64,000 nt of DNA, from assembly GCA_000827205.1 (NCBI GenBank), contig KN832554.1, positions 2,353,612 through 2,417,611 on the forward strand, given 5' to 3'. Numbering within the stretch: the first letter of the stretch is position 1; every line of letters begins with the position of its first letter. Source of the stretch: Plicaturopsis crispa FD-325 SS-3. Lineage: Eukaryota > Basidiomycota > Agaricomycetes > Amylocorticiales > Amylocorticiaceae. Below are positions 34,690 through 46,811 of this stretch, one piece after another. Position numbers and translations under genes: made by a program. Below the pieces are notes generated by a model, which ran no database searches, was not told the DNA's origin, and saw only the letters and a program-made list of their open reading frames with translations.

Positions 34690-36972
34690 TTAAATAGCGT
34701 AGGGGCCATCGTCGTCGGGAAGATCTAGGCATGAAGTAAGACATATTGCAGGGACAGAACGGAGGGGAGCACTCACCGATAGGCGACGTGAAACTCGTAA
34801 CGTACGGGTGTAGGGTCGACAGACCCAGTCGTTCAACGTCGTACGGCGCAGACGGTTGTCGTAGATCCGCTAAGGATTTGTGATGTCGAGGATGGACATG
34901 GTGTGGTTCATCGGAGTAGAAAAAGGCTCCGGTGTCCTGCGTTGGTTCTTGTGTTGCCCACACTGTTTCTCGCGCGTTACGCACGGCCGGCACCGGCAAG
35001 GATGTCCGGTTGACATTCTGAACATCATAGTCTAGAGTCGAGTATTCTGGCGTCAGCTCTATTGAGGAAGGGCGGTACATTGTCGTATCCACAGGCATGG
35101 CATAGGCTTTTGGGGATCTTGGCGACGGCGGTTGATAGCCCAGCGAGTGTTTATGGTGGATATATTCCTGATGAGGAGACATGGGTGGGGAAATGTGACC
35201 GGCCACTGGATTCGGCGCTTCGACGTTGGATCGGGGGAAAAATATCTGATTGCACAACGCCACTTAGGACGGCCGTAGGAAACTTTAGAGAGACTTACCA
35301 AAAGCGTTATCGCGGACGACGAGAAGCAGCCGAGCCCGCTGATCATTAGCAAAAAATCTGACCAAAACCTATTTTGAGAAGCCAGAGCGGCGTCAGGAAA
35401 TGGAACCTACGTAGTTATGGGAAACGCTGGTTACTCACGGGTCGAAGACAATATCACGCTTCCCCACAATGCTGTCTATCGCAAGAACGAATAGAGGCAC
35501 GGTGAATAGGAACCGGAAGCACACCCGAGCACGCTGGGGAAAGCGTCGATTGAGCAGATGTCATGTCAATTTTCAGAAAGAAACGAGCCCACATTTAGGT
35601 GATAAAATGTGGTGAGCCTGACAACAACGTCTGGGGTTGCACCTTCGTGTTTGACGTGACGAAGGAAGCGAGGGAATCGGGCCAGGACGTAGAGGAATAG
35701 AATGGTTGTAGCGGTGCCCGCGGATGAGCCGACAAGGAATATCCATGCTTCCGACTATGCGTCGGATTTGAGCATCCACAGGTTCGTGAAAGACATGCAC
35801 TCACCTGGTCGAGATCAGTCCTTGATACCAATGCAACAAGAGGCATGCCGAGGAGGGCGGTGAGGCTCCCTAAGTACCCATAGTAAATGATTTGAGCTTA
35901 AATCCCAAGGATGCGCAGAGCTCGATTGGCACGTACCTATATACCACGCACGGCACTCTGAGCTGCCAAACCATTCGCGCTTTCCAGGTCCCTGATTGAA
36001 TAAAAATACCCAAAACAACAGCTCTGAAGTACGCGCGCATGAGGAAAAATAATTGATGAGAATGTAGAGACGAGCATGGCATACCTTCTAGATGGGTTAC
36101 GCTAGACAGTCGAAGAGAGTCAGAAGCAGACTCATAATGAATGGGAACAAACATACAGCTCAAACGCCCAGCCACCGCAAAACACGAAATACAGTGGGAG
36201 AATCCACCGGCGATGGTCATCACGCCAATCCCTATGGAGTTTCGGTATGACTAGCAACAGCTATGTTTAACACATATCAGTATTGTAGAGTGGAGTCACG
36301 CACTCGTCCCATCAGGTTTCACCGTGAAGCCTTGTTGGGAGGTTAGAACTGGTCTGACCATGGGATGGGCATACGCAACGCACCCTCTTTGAATTTCAGG
36401 ACCGTCATCGCTACCCCAAATACCAAAAACAACGGAACAGATATGAGATAGGAATACTGCGTGTCACGTCGAGTCGGTTCAGTTGGTTGGGCATGAGATT
36501 GTGCGGGTTCTCACTGTCATAATCCGCTTGAACGCGCCCGGTTGTCGCCCAGAATTCCAACGCAAGCATTGGAACTTATCGTAGCACCATAAGTGGTATA
36601 TGATAAATCCCCAAAACTGTAAAGCGGCCAGATAAGTAGTGAGAATACACGGCCGGTGAGAGGGAAAGCCGTGAGGCAGACGTACCACAGAAGCCAATAT
36701 AGCCCACAGAAGGTACGCGGTGGGAGACCCGACACTCATGAACGTTAACCAGTAACAAGGCAAAATTAGATACCACAAGTGCGCTGCGTCGACTTGAGAG
36801 TGGAAGGCAAGAAAAGGAATGATTAGTGCTGTGTTGAAAGATAGTGGAATGAGCCTGCGATGGAGGTAGCCGATAGAAATGAAACAGACACAGACGATTC
36901 AGGAACAGATGGGGAAGATTTGCCACCGCCTCCAGATTGCTTAAACTTAGTACCTCCTTGGCTTCGATACAT
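34690..36972 (-). CDS. Multi-pass membrane protein, putative G-protein-coupled receptor-like
   Basis: About a dozen exons, from ATG 36972 (MYRSQG, spliced to ALIIPFLAFHSQVDAAHLW) to stop 34690. The joined frame gives at least seven hydrophobic helices, among them WYLILPCYWLTFMSVG, LLWAILASVFWGFIIYHLW, YLISVPLFLVFGVAMTVL, ILPLYFVFCGGWAFELVTHL, SLTALLGMPLVALV, FLVGSSAGTATTILFLYVLA, FRFLFTVPLFVLAI and FLLMISGLGCFSSSAITLL. A conserved-looking cytosolic loop RLTTFYHLNRARVCFRF precedes the last pair. The C-terminal tail is long, Pro/Ser/His-rich and cytosolic (SPPMSPHQEYIHHKHS, GAFFYSDEPHH). Helix number, loop and tail resemble basidiomycete GPCR candidates; no ligand class can be given, and a non-receptor membrane protein is possible. 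All joins kept phase. Confidence 0.65.
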
Positions 36973-37138
36973 TTCGAATCATACAGGATGCATGAGTGTT
37001 GCGATTGACTGCACTTGAGCTCGACGGGATTCAGATCCAGGAGAGGGAGAGAAAGGTAATCGATACATTATTAAGCCGCCTTAACAAAATAGTCGCTACA
37101 ACAAGTGCTACAAGATATCAAATGCAGTTTGAGTGCAG

Positions 37139-40100
37139 TCATCTTGCACTCGTTTTCACAGGGTAGGAATTTTCTACCTCAAATAGCCTCATTAACCAGT
37201 CACCTACTGAGATGACCGGCTTTGGAACCCGCTCCATGGGACTTGTCTGCTTGGCCGTTTCGATCTCTTGCATTCGAGTCGCCCAAGTGTCCTCCCCGGA
37301 GGCTGTCTTGTTCTGTGTGTCCGAGGGCTTCTTCCATATTTCCTCCAAAGCCGCGTCTAGCTCGAGCTCAAAGCTGCGAAGGTGGTCCTGAAGAGTCATC
37401 CCTTCATCGCGATGCTCGGCAGAGAACTGGAGGAGATGTGGGAGGAGACTCGTGACTTCACCTGTACAAGAAGATCAATTTTCGCATCAAACAGAAAATG
37501 GGACGGAAATTTACTTCGTGTTGTAGTGAACCTGACGGTCAGTTTGGTGACCGACTTGAGGAGATACTCCTCTTCATCGACCGTTCCTTTCTTTCCCGAC
37601 CCCACTTTGCGTTCCATCTTCCGCTTTGTCTTCGAGCTCATTCTGGAACAGAAAATATTAGTGGGGTAGAATTGCTGGAAAGGCGCGGTCCTTACTTTGA
37701 TACCCGCGAGGCACTCGTAGGAGCAACCGTATAGCGGGTGAATGCAGTTGCAGGCATCGACACGTCCGTCATCACATCGACGTTGTGTAGGTTTGTATCT
37801 TCGACCCCGTAGAAAGCGTCTATATCGTGGGTGGCCCTTTAGCCAGGGTACTGTGTTTCGTGACCAGACATACCTGGTTCTTCAGCTCGCTTCACGCGTA
37901 GCTCTCGTAGTCGTTGGACTTGTTTCCGGAGCTGATCTCTCATTTCACCGATTTCTTCCACGAGCTGCGTACAGCTTTCCAAAGCACCAGGATGTATGAT
38001 ATCCGTGAGCATCTCTGGAGCTGCATGGAGCGCTGTCTAGAGCACAGATGAGCATCCATTTCTGAGAGGAAATATTTTTCGCTGACTATTCTCCGTGCTT
38101 CAGAGAAGTGATTACCCTGAACAAGGGCAATCACAGCCTCCCTCACGTCCTTCGCATAATCTAGCAGTACCCGAGCGGCATCTGCATGGCGTTTCTTCGA
38201 TGAGAGGTCCTCTTATTAAAAACACGTTAGCTTAGCGGCATTACACAACACGGGCCTAGAAGCATACCAGCGACACGGTATCCCATGGTTTTGATATCAC
38301 TCAGAGGTGTGTTCTCACGGAAAGCAATGTCGAAAAGCTCCTGCCATTCGAGGGCCTTTTCGTGGGCAATCATAGCTTTGGACATCTGTCCCGCCTCGAC
38401 AAAGACTGAGGTGATCGTCTGTCAGCGGCTTATCTTGGATAGATATAATCTTTCGTAACCTACTGGATGCCGCTTGTCTCCATTCTCTCCGCTCGAAAAG
38501 CCAATCTCCGTATACGCTGAGAACAGACTATGTAGCGTGATACGATCCGTTATTGCCAGACTCGGGAAGACAATGTCACCACTTACGTTGTACTGTTCGG
38601 AATCCTTCCAAATCGCTAGAGCATACTGATATAGCTGGTGATGCTCAATGTACGATATGGCTTCTTCGAAATGAGTTGGACCTGTTGATCGTTTGAGATT
38701 GAATTTCAGAAATGGTCGGCCGCGTAACAACTCACCTGCGAGGCGAAGGTTTTGGAGTGCCAACTCGTATCGCTTAAGGTGGTCATTGATTTTGAATCTT
38801 TGGTAGTACTTTTCAAGCGCCCTTAATTCTCGTAGAAAGGGCAAATATTCTCGCGGGTCCTGTACGAGTGGTTCAGTATTTATGAACCTGGACGGAGAAC
38901 AGACGACTCACCTTCTGTGCATGCTGGGCGATCATGAGGACAAGCGAGAAATCGTACATGCCCAGCGCGTTATCGAATAACTGATCCGCATCTACGAGAA
39001 AGATAATATATTTAACCGCATCCTCGACCAAGTGTGGTTCACTGGCTAAACAGTCCGCGTCAGTCCATGATAAACGTCAAAGGAATCAGAAGAAGCTGAC
39101 GTCGTAGACGCAGCAACAGTGCAAGGCCTGCCTCACGATCGGGCGGCGTTTTCACCACGTACGCTGTTAGGATCGAATTGACATATCTTGATAGATCCTT
39201 CTTTTCTAACACCGCTCGAGTGGCATCACACAATCTGGCAACGGTCTCAGGAGACTGATTACCTCTCCTGTTACGTGCAATTAAGTGGCAATTGGATTGA
39301 CGAGAAGTCAAAATATAACGCACCCTATACTTGTTAGGAATAAATTAATATGATCAACTTCGTCAATCTGGTCCACGAAAGCGTCGAGGTGGTCGAGGAA
39401 GCCGGCCTCGTCATGTTCCACGAGCACGTTCAGATCAATGCGGTGTTTGCGGCATGCAAAAAAGGCCTTTCGGTAGTTTCCTCTAATGTGCAAAGACTGG
39501 GTAAGAAGAAAACCAGGGAGATAGAGATGGAGAAAATACGCACGCATCCAAATCTTGTCTCACGAGTTCCATTACTAGCGGCCGTGGATTGATAGTCTCG
39601 AGATTTCCTCTGGGCATCTGCAGTACCAGGCTCATTGTACTAGGTACCGCTGTGACAATCCTAGACCCCCTCTCGACCCGGCGCGGTTGCCAGTCCGTAG
39701 GCGACTCCTTGCTGTTAGGTTCGGAGGCTAGCAGAGCAGCTAGCACGGTGAATGGGGCGAAAAGGGCCTCGTGGGCGGTGGTGGTGCAGATCACAAACCC
39801 AGAGGCGCTGGTAAACGAGTTGACATTGGTCGCCACGACCTTGCTCGTTGAGGAATTGCAGTAGTGGAGTTTTCCAGATGCAGAAAGTCCGACATAAAAT
39901 GGCGAGGGAGGGACACTCGCGAAAGATATTCGCTCATACGTAGCGCAAAATTCGGGGAAACGTGCGACGCCCGTGGTCAGCTCGTTTTCGTACGCCACTG
40001 TAAGGGGTCAGTATGCGGAGAGTGGACAGGTTCACTCAGACTGACCTTCAAACAATTCTCCGTCTGCAGCTTGCCAAACAAGCACACCGTCATGAGAGGA

Positions 40101-42135
40101 GGCCAGGCGGCCATTCCGACCTGGCATTCGCACCGTAAAAAGTCTCTCTGACTCCGCGAACAATTCGTGGACAACCAGAATATCCTGCAAACCCTGCTCT
40201 GAACCTAACATCGCAACGAAATCTGTGGATGCATTCCGGTTTCCTAAGACAACCTGTCTCATTTGACGCGGGAGTGTTGCATCAGCGGGTGCATCCCATA
40301 CTTTGATTTTCGTAGGTGCCATGGCTTGTCCGCGGCCTGGACCGAGACGTATTCGCAGATCCCATAAGTCCAGATGCCCCGATTCCCATAGGACAGCTAA
40401 TCTGTCGTCCACTGGTGAAAATGCAGCATAGGCCGGATTACGCGTCAAGGGAGCCATTGGCGCGGACTCGGCTGTAAGATTCGACGAAATCGGCAACTGA
40501 TAAGAGGACATTGGCGGCGGGACATTTTGAGTTCGGAACGGAGTGAGAAGGATGTGGGCTGCGGCAGAGAATCAGCATAGATAATCGACAACAGAGGAGA
40601 TTGGCTTACATGCGTCGAATACAGCAACGCATCCTGAATCATTAGGTGATACACGAGCAGAGGCGAACGTCTCCCATGCATATCGCCTATGGATTATTTC
40701 GGCTGTTGGGATATGCGTCAGGGCTTTTGAAATGACACCAGTAGAAAGCACGCACTAGTCGTTGTGATTATTATATGCAAGGGGCGCTCGGGATGCCAGC
40801 GAACGGACGTAAATCGGCTGGGAGAAGAGGAGGAGTACTCGTGCTTGAGGTACCAGTGATAATTGGACGTTGTCCACAATTGCACTTTTCACAAAAGTGA
40901 GCCCGCAATTCGTCGCATATAGAATGGGAAAACGTACCGACATCCTCGCCGTCGCGTTGAATCCAAAGGGCGAGCACAGTCGAGTCAGAGCTCCAGCTTA
41001 ACTCGCGGACCTTGTATCCCCAGGTCCCGTCATCCCGTCGTTTAAAATGACCTTCCCCTAGTCCAAATTCACCATGCCGAAGGCCATTTTTTTCGAAGAA
41101 TACGACGTCGTGGCGTCCTTCTTTGCCTGCACCCCCGCCTTCGAATCCAAATCGCTGCGTAGTCGCGATCAGATTCCCGGATGGGCGCCATGAAAGAACA
41201 TGTTCTAGTCCAGCAATAGCTTCCGCGGTTGATTGTAGAGACGCCTGTCGGTCGTACACGCGCAGCACCCGACGTGAAGGCGCACCATCGGCACCAGGCG
41301 GGGACAACGTTGAAACGACAAAGAGAGAGCCGTCTCCGCGCCATGAAATACGAGGGAGGCCGTCATCGTCTGGACTTGCGCCGATGGATGCAAGCGGTGA
41401 AGCCTGGGCTTGGGCTGCTGATTTACCAAGAGAGCCGTGGAACTGGGTTTGTTTAGATCCCCAGCCAACATTGATCGGGGCATCTGTGAGTTGATTCAGT
41501 GTAGAGCCTAACGGCAGACACGTATATTACTTACCTCCGCCAAACTCGGATGCATGGAGTGATGTCTCGGACAAAACGTCAAAAGTTGAGGTCATGAGGA
41601 TAAGTTTCTCGTCCGCTGAACTTGATCAGAATATACAGGCCAAGAGAATGAATGTTCGTACCTGTTGCAAGGACGAGAAGCGATTCGTCGGGACTCCAGC
41701 TAGCACCTGTTATACCAGCCTCGACGGAGCCTTCTACCTCAAACTGGTCTCCCTCATCCAGTGACAGCATCGCAATATCACCCCCACGCATTATCAATGC
41801 TAAGCGGTGCTCTTCAGGGATCACATTGAACGCGATGACCTGGGACGAAGAGGAAGGCGCGACTGTCGTCGCGAACCTAGCCACTACGAGAGGCGAAGTT
41901 ACCTAACATATTGTCAATTCAGCAATTGTGAGGGGAAAAATCTCTTTAGTACCTCTATAGAGTTCCCCTTCTCATCCAAGTTGATCTTGTGTATCTCAAC
42001 CTCAACATCTGCATCCAGATTTTGCCGTTCCGAGATCGCATAGAGAACATTTTCGTCGAGATCAATTGCGGTAGAGACAAAGTTGGCACTAGGAGAGACT
42101 GTCGATGCCGAAGCTGACAGAGAGAGGTTTCGCAT
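37139..42135 (-). CDS. ELP1: Elongator complex protein 1 (IKI3 family)
   Basis: The largest gene, ATG 42135 (MRNLSLSASASTVS) to stop 37139, with roughly 15 introns and about 1,330 residues, the usual size. The N-terminal half is a WD40-type double propeller: GASWSPDESLLVLATG, LPRISWRGDGSLFVVS, VLSWRPSGNLIATTQ, FTSVRWHPERPLHIII and YAAFSPVDDRLAVLWESG. The C-terminal half is helical (TPR-like): GNYRKAFFACRKHRIDLN, FLDHLDAFVDQI, EYLPFLRELRALEKYYQRF, HHQLYQYALAIWKD and KALEWQELF. Near the end is the basic stretch KRKMERKVGSGKKGTVDEEE, the tRNA-binding region of Elp1. The protein is the scaffold of cytosolic Elongator, which adds carboxymethyl groups to wobble uridines of tRNAs. No frame break was noticed. 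Confidence 0.92.
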
Positions 42136-42243
42136 ATTTACAAAGTTCTAATTTGTGCGAATCTCGAGCGAACGGTCATCGAGGTCGAGGAGCAGGCTGG
42201 AGCAGGAGGGTACAATAAATAGCCCCTATCTAGAAAAATCGCG

Positions 42244-42278
42244 GGGATCGACTTGGGATCGACTCTGGATCGACTCGG
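42244..42278. repeat. Three 12-bp direct repeats
   Basis: GGATCGACT occurs three times with 2-4 bp between (consensus GGATCGACTYKG), 110 bp upstream of the ELP1 start. It lies in the 463-bp gap between ELP1 and the truncated F-box gene and could be a promoter element array or chance slippage. Confidence 0.5.
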
Positions 42279-42598
42279 ACTCGTGGTGCAACGCGTGTTG
42301 TCTCTCCGACCCTCAACGCCCTTTGCAATATGGCTCTTTGTCTGCTCAAACTCACGGCGGCTCGGCGGCTCTGCCATAAAGACTGCACCCAGCTTTCAAC
42401 CCTGACGCCCCTCACGATCCACCACCAAGCTTGACCGTGGCGCTTGGGAGGCACTTTCTTAGTCTATAATCCTCAGGCATCACATCCAATAGGACTGAAT
42501 TGGTGGGGCCGTATGCCATGCGGTATGTAGACGTGCCATCTATTCTTTGAGCCCCCGAAAGATGAACATTGCGTTTTACAGGCAGAGAAAACTGTGCC

Positions 42599-43204
42599 AT
42601 GCTTATAGACGCACATCCCGACGCTCCCAGTGCTCCCCCGAGGCAGTATTCGTTCACAGATCCCGTTTCTATCACACATCTTCCGAACGAGCTGCTTGTG
42701 GTCATATTCAAACATGTCTACCGGTATTCGCGTGACTATATCTACCCCACCGTTTCCCAGTTTAATGGTCTAAACTACGGGGATGACCGTGAATACACTC
42801 GGGAGGAAATCGCGCTGTCGCATGCACAGCAGTGGCCCAGGCGGACGAACCTTCGGTCCCGGAGGATATTCCCGTACGCAGTTGCTGCCGTGTGTCCCCT
42901 ATGGCACGCCGTGTTAGGCACTGTCCCCGAATTCTGGACACGCCTTGTCATCAACATCGATAGAAACGCTTCATCCTTCTCGGACGTCCAATCCCATCTC
43001 TCATGGTCTCAAAACCTACCGTTAGAGGTCACAGTTTGGCGTCATGATCGTGACTATGGCAGCGACGACCCTCTCGAACGTGATCGTGTGGCCCTAGTCA
43101 CGCAACTTCTTTCCCCCCATTTCCACCGATTCAAGCGTGCACACATCGAGGTTACCGCGAGATGGTCGAAGCGCGTCAACAGATTTCTCACTTCTACAAG
43201 CTAA
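42599..43204 (+). pseudogene. Truncated F-box gene, 201 codons
   Basis: Open frame from ATG 42599 to TAA 43204. It reads ITHLPNELLVVIFKHVYRYS (F-box), then IFPYAVAAVCPLWHAVLGTV and PEFWTRLVINIDRNAS, SHLSWSQNLPLEVTVWR and LLSPHFHRFKRAHIEV, collinear with residues 25-190 of the F-box protein at 32418-33896. After HIEV the homology stops and the frame ends in 17 unrelated residues. The family's 300-residue C-terminal region is missing; short frames to about 43450 do not align by eye. A deletion or frameshift has removed the substrate-binding part, so this is a broken gene or a protein reduced to its F-box. Confidence 0.65.
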
Positions 43205-43778
43205 ATACGCATCCTTACGATGTGGAGAGCATCCGCCTCAAGGTCTCAGCAATTTCAAACTTTTCTCTACGCCGGGCTCCCAATGGCTCTCGGACGAGTC
43301 ACATTTCTTCAAAGGACGTCAAGTGGCTCCAGAAAACAATACGGAGCTGCAGCATCTTGTAGATCCCAATGGCGTAGTATTGGAGGTATGTGACGCTCGG
43401 ACATCTTCCGTCATCCTGCTGACCACAAGATCAGATAGGGTAGACTGAACCATACACAAGTATTCTATACGTTGGCTGGCGCATAGCACATTCAATGTAT
43501 TTTCATGTTCTCACTTCATCCTCAGATTGTGAATCTCCTCGTTATGGCACAGGCAAGTACTGAACGTAGTGAATTATATGCTAATGAAGACAACTCAGAA
43601 CGAGACAGCGGGTGGACTCTGACGTCGTAATAGATATTTCCCTCCGACTTTCTAGCACTGCCTTTCATCAGGCCAGGCCTTGTACACCTGTGGTTGAGTG
43701 CGGCGCAGGTGCCACGCGCTTGATACACGCCTACCAGGTATGACTGTACTGCAGCACTGAGTACGTCCTTTCTTTCAA
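43205..43778. other. Gene-free interval
   Basis: 574 bp following the truncated F-box gene; short frames without motif, probably decayed remnant plus promoter of the next gene. Confidence 0.35.
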
Positions 43779-43784
43779 TATAAA
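43779..43784 (+). promoter_or_regulatory. TATA box of the first BTB gene
   Basis: TATAAA 54 bases before the ATG at 43838. Confidence 0.45.
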
Positions 43785-43837
43785 GAGGTGAGCATGACAG
43801 TCGCATCTCTCTCTCAACAACACCACTCTCGACAGCC

Positions 43838-44936
43838 ATGCATTCAAGTCCATCCTTGGCACCCAGCGATATCACGTCTCCCATCCGTGGAATTCAGTTG
43901 CCTGACCCCGGCGCGCTCGTCGAGAGGCCTAAGACTTCCATGTCTTTCTCTGCCATGTCGCGGTCGAGTTTTGGGGCGGACCCAATGCCGTCTCCATCAA
44001 CGCGTCCGCACAGGCACGACACCTATTTTCTCCCTGACGGAAACATCATATTTCGTGTACGTTGTGCTCGTCTCAACACGTTCTCAGCTATACTGACTGC
44101 CCAGATAGATTGAGAACACGTTATTCAATGTCCACCGTTTCTTTCTGACCCGGGACTCGTCCTTTTTTCGAGACCTGTTGTCGTTCTATGTCGGGCCAGG
44201 GCTCGACAGCTTCCCCTTGCATGATCCCATTGCGTTGGATGGTATTCATAGCATCGACTTTGAGTGTCTTCTCGGCATCTTCTATCCTCGGTACGCCACT
44301 TCATGTTGTTTGTTAACAAAGGCATGTCCCTAACACGCTTATAGCGACTACGGCACATACACCGCTACTACGGTAGAGGAATGGACATCAATCCTGAACT
44401 TGGCCGCTCTATGGGAGTTCGACTCGATCAAGGCTCTTGCCATCCGCGAGCTCGCGAAGATCGCGACACCTGTTGACAAAATTGTCCTTGGAAGAAAACA
44501 CGACATCGACGAATGGCTCTTCGACGCGTACCGTTCCCTGTGTGTACGGCCCGACGCCCTGAGCCTGGAGGAGGGCCTCCGTTTGGGCATGCAGGAGACT
44601 ATCAGCATCTCGGAGGCCCGCCAGGAGATCCGCAGGTCACGCATCATCACTGACGCCGTCCCCGTTGTCGTGTCCCGTAAATTTGGCGTCGAGTGCCCGA
44701 GTGCCCTCTCGTCGAAGGCCCATGCCACCAATCGTGAGCCGAGCGTATCACCACACCGGTTAGCAAGTCCGAGGAGTTGGACCTCCAGCTCTGAGGTTCT
44801 GAACCATGCTCGCACGGGCAACGGTGGATCCTCCCGCACACTTGTAGGTAGACCGGCTAGCGCTGCCTCTAGTTTCATGTGGCCCCGGGCACGCACGCCC
44901 AGTCCGAGTTTCGGATTCGCTTGTGATGCCCTTTGA
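43838..44936 (+). CDS. BTB/POZ domain protein 1, 330 aa
   Basis: Exons 43838-44056, 44109-44290 and 44345-44936. After a disordered leader comes the BTB core: DTYFLPDGNIIFRIENTLFN, VHRFFLTRDSSFFRDLL, DPIALDGIHSIDFECLLGIFYPR and EEWTSILNLAALWEFDSI, then ALAIRELAKIATPVDKIVLGRKHDIDEWLFDAY. This form of BTB (FPDG-x-V, VHR-FL, FxxLLxxLYP) is typical of a large mushroom-specific family and mediates dimerisation, often with Cullin-3 or in transcriptional complexes; the partner here is unknown. The C-terminal 100 residues are Ser/Pro/Arg-rich. Intron 1 is phase 0 and intron 2 phase 2, at the same places as in the three BTB genes that follow. It is the most diverged of the four: it lacks the SLPDSDMD leader motif. 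Confidence 0.85.
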
Positions 44937-45451
44937 GAGGTGCGCAGACAATTTTTACTTATTCACTTCAGACATTCATTTGTTGACAGGCATTTGGTCA
45001 TGCTTGGGACGTATTAACCCAGTGGAGGGCGACACAGTGTGTATGAGACGAGCGTGATGACCGCGTCGACCCTAAGGAGTATGGACATTTCCAAGCCAAC
45101 CTTGTAAAGTTTGACCAGAGCAATCCTTATTCTGCAATATGTTACGGCAGAGCTGCAGCAGATGCACACGCTCGAAAGCATTTGACTCAGGTGCCTACTT
45201 TGGAGAGTCAGCATGAAGTTCTATTCCTATATTGAGTGTAGGGTCTATACTCTCGGGCGTATCATCTTTGCCTCAGCAGGCGAACACGCGAAAATGGCCC
45301 GCTCCTGGGCGTTCGATAAGGTCCAGGGTGTCCTCCGTCTAACTTATCTTGGAGAAGATGTCCTTGAGGCCAACGTACACTGAATCCGCAGCAGCGCCCC
45401 ATGGAATGCTAAGCATCATATATCATCTCTGGATGACTGCCCAGTACGCCC
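44937..45451. other. Intergenic, with a block shared with the next BTB promoter
   Basis: 515 bp, no gene seen. Bases near 45358-45398 (GTCC-TGAGGC-AACGTA-A-TGAA-CCGCAGCAGC) resemble 47917-47955 upstream of BTB gene 3, so the duplicated unit included 5' flanking DNA. Confidence 0.5.
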
Positions 45452-46811
45452 ATGTGCTCTCAGTATTCCCCCGACTTTTCAGTCGAGTCTCTCCCCGATA
45501 GTGACATGGACACCACCTTCAGTTCGCCAGTAGTGAATGGCATGTCAGTGCGGTCAACTTCGGAGTCGTCTGAAGTCTCGTGCGCCGCTGCAGACGCTAC
45601 GAAGAACGCCAGCGACTCAGCCCTTCGCCGGCATGAGAAATATTTCATGTCTGATGGAAACATAACCTTCATCGTGAGTCGGACGTGCAGGTAATACGAT
45701 AGAATGAAAACTGACTGGCATGCTCACCTAGGTCGAGAATGATATGTACTGTGTCCATCGCTACTTCCTGCAGCAGCACTCGCCGTGGTTCCGCGACCTC
45801 TTCGAGCGCTACGGCATAGCGCCATCGGACGCAAAGTTCGCTGGTCAGGATCCCATTTTGCTGGCAGGCATCCGGTCGCTAGATTTCGCGCGGTTTTTGA
45901 GTGTACTATATCCATCGTGAGCGTGTTACGCCCAATATTGAGACGCTCACTAACGGGATGTCCGTGCACACAGGAAATTCGGCATGCACGACGTGTCGAC
46001 TGTGGATGAATGGACATCTATCCTCGAACTCTCCGCGCAGTGGAACTTCGTCGACATCATCTCGCTTGCGACCAAGGAGCTCGCCCGCATCGTGTCGCCG
46101 GTGGAGAAAGTCGTCCTCATCCGCAAATACCATGTCCACATCGCCGCAGCGTGGCCAGCCATCGTCAAGGGCTGTGAGGGGCTTTTCGGCGCAGAGAGAT
46201 GCGACATGGAGGAATGGCTCGGCGGGGCGTACCACGCAATCTTCACGCGCGACGAAGATTTGACGCTGGAGGAGGGTGAGAGACTGGGGATGGCAGAGGT
46301 GATCAAGATCGCGCATGCGCGTCGGGCCATGCGGGTATCCATGACGTTTGTAGACGAAGAGACCAAGGAGAAGATTATCGAGGAGGCCATTGGGTGTGAC
46401 GAGCGCGTCGTGGCTCCAGACGCACCTGTCGTCACTGCCGAAGCGCCTGTCGCTACTCCGAACGTGACTGCGGATGCATCTGCTGCACCGGTCCCACCTG
46501 TCCTTGGCTCTGGCGGGCCTCCCGTCACGCCGCACGCAGTCCCCTGTTCAGTTTCCGGAGGTCACGACCGCAGACCGACGAAGGCGAGGCTGTCGAGCTC
46601 ATGGCTGGCAGAATTTGCGAGGGATACACCTTCGCAATACTGCGAGGAGACTAATGACTGTTCAGAAGGGGGTGAGACGGGTAAGAAGGGGAGCAAGGCA
46701 AAAAAGAAAGACGACGAGAGAAGGGAAAGAAACGAACTCGGCAAAATGAAGGAGGGGAAAGGAAGAAAGAAGAGAAAAGGGTTGGCACGGGAGCTCACAT
46801 CACGCATATAG
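45452..46811 (+). CDS. BTB/POZ domain protein 2, 414 aa
   Basis: Exons 45452-45673, 45732-45916 and 45974-46811. The leader carries FSVESLPDSDMD, a motif shared with BTB proteins 3 and 4. The BTB core reads KYFMSDGNITFIVENDMY, VHRYFLQQHSPWFRDLFERY, SLDFARFLSVLYPS and DEWTSILELSAQWNFVDI. A helical follow-on (LARIVSPVEKVVLIRKYHV, EDLTLEEGERLGMAEVIK, IAHARR) is common to the set. The tail is Ala/Pro/Val-rich, then very basic and acidic by turns (KKGSKAKKKDDERRERNE). A nuclear or adaptor role is likely but unproven. Intron positions and phases equal those of its neighbours. Confidence 0.87.

Noticed and set aside
45906-46535. 209- and 192-codon minus-strand frames
   Set aside because: Antisense to the large exon of BTB gene 2, whose sense frame has clear domain homology and splice sites.
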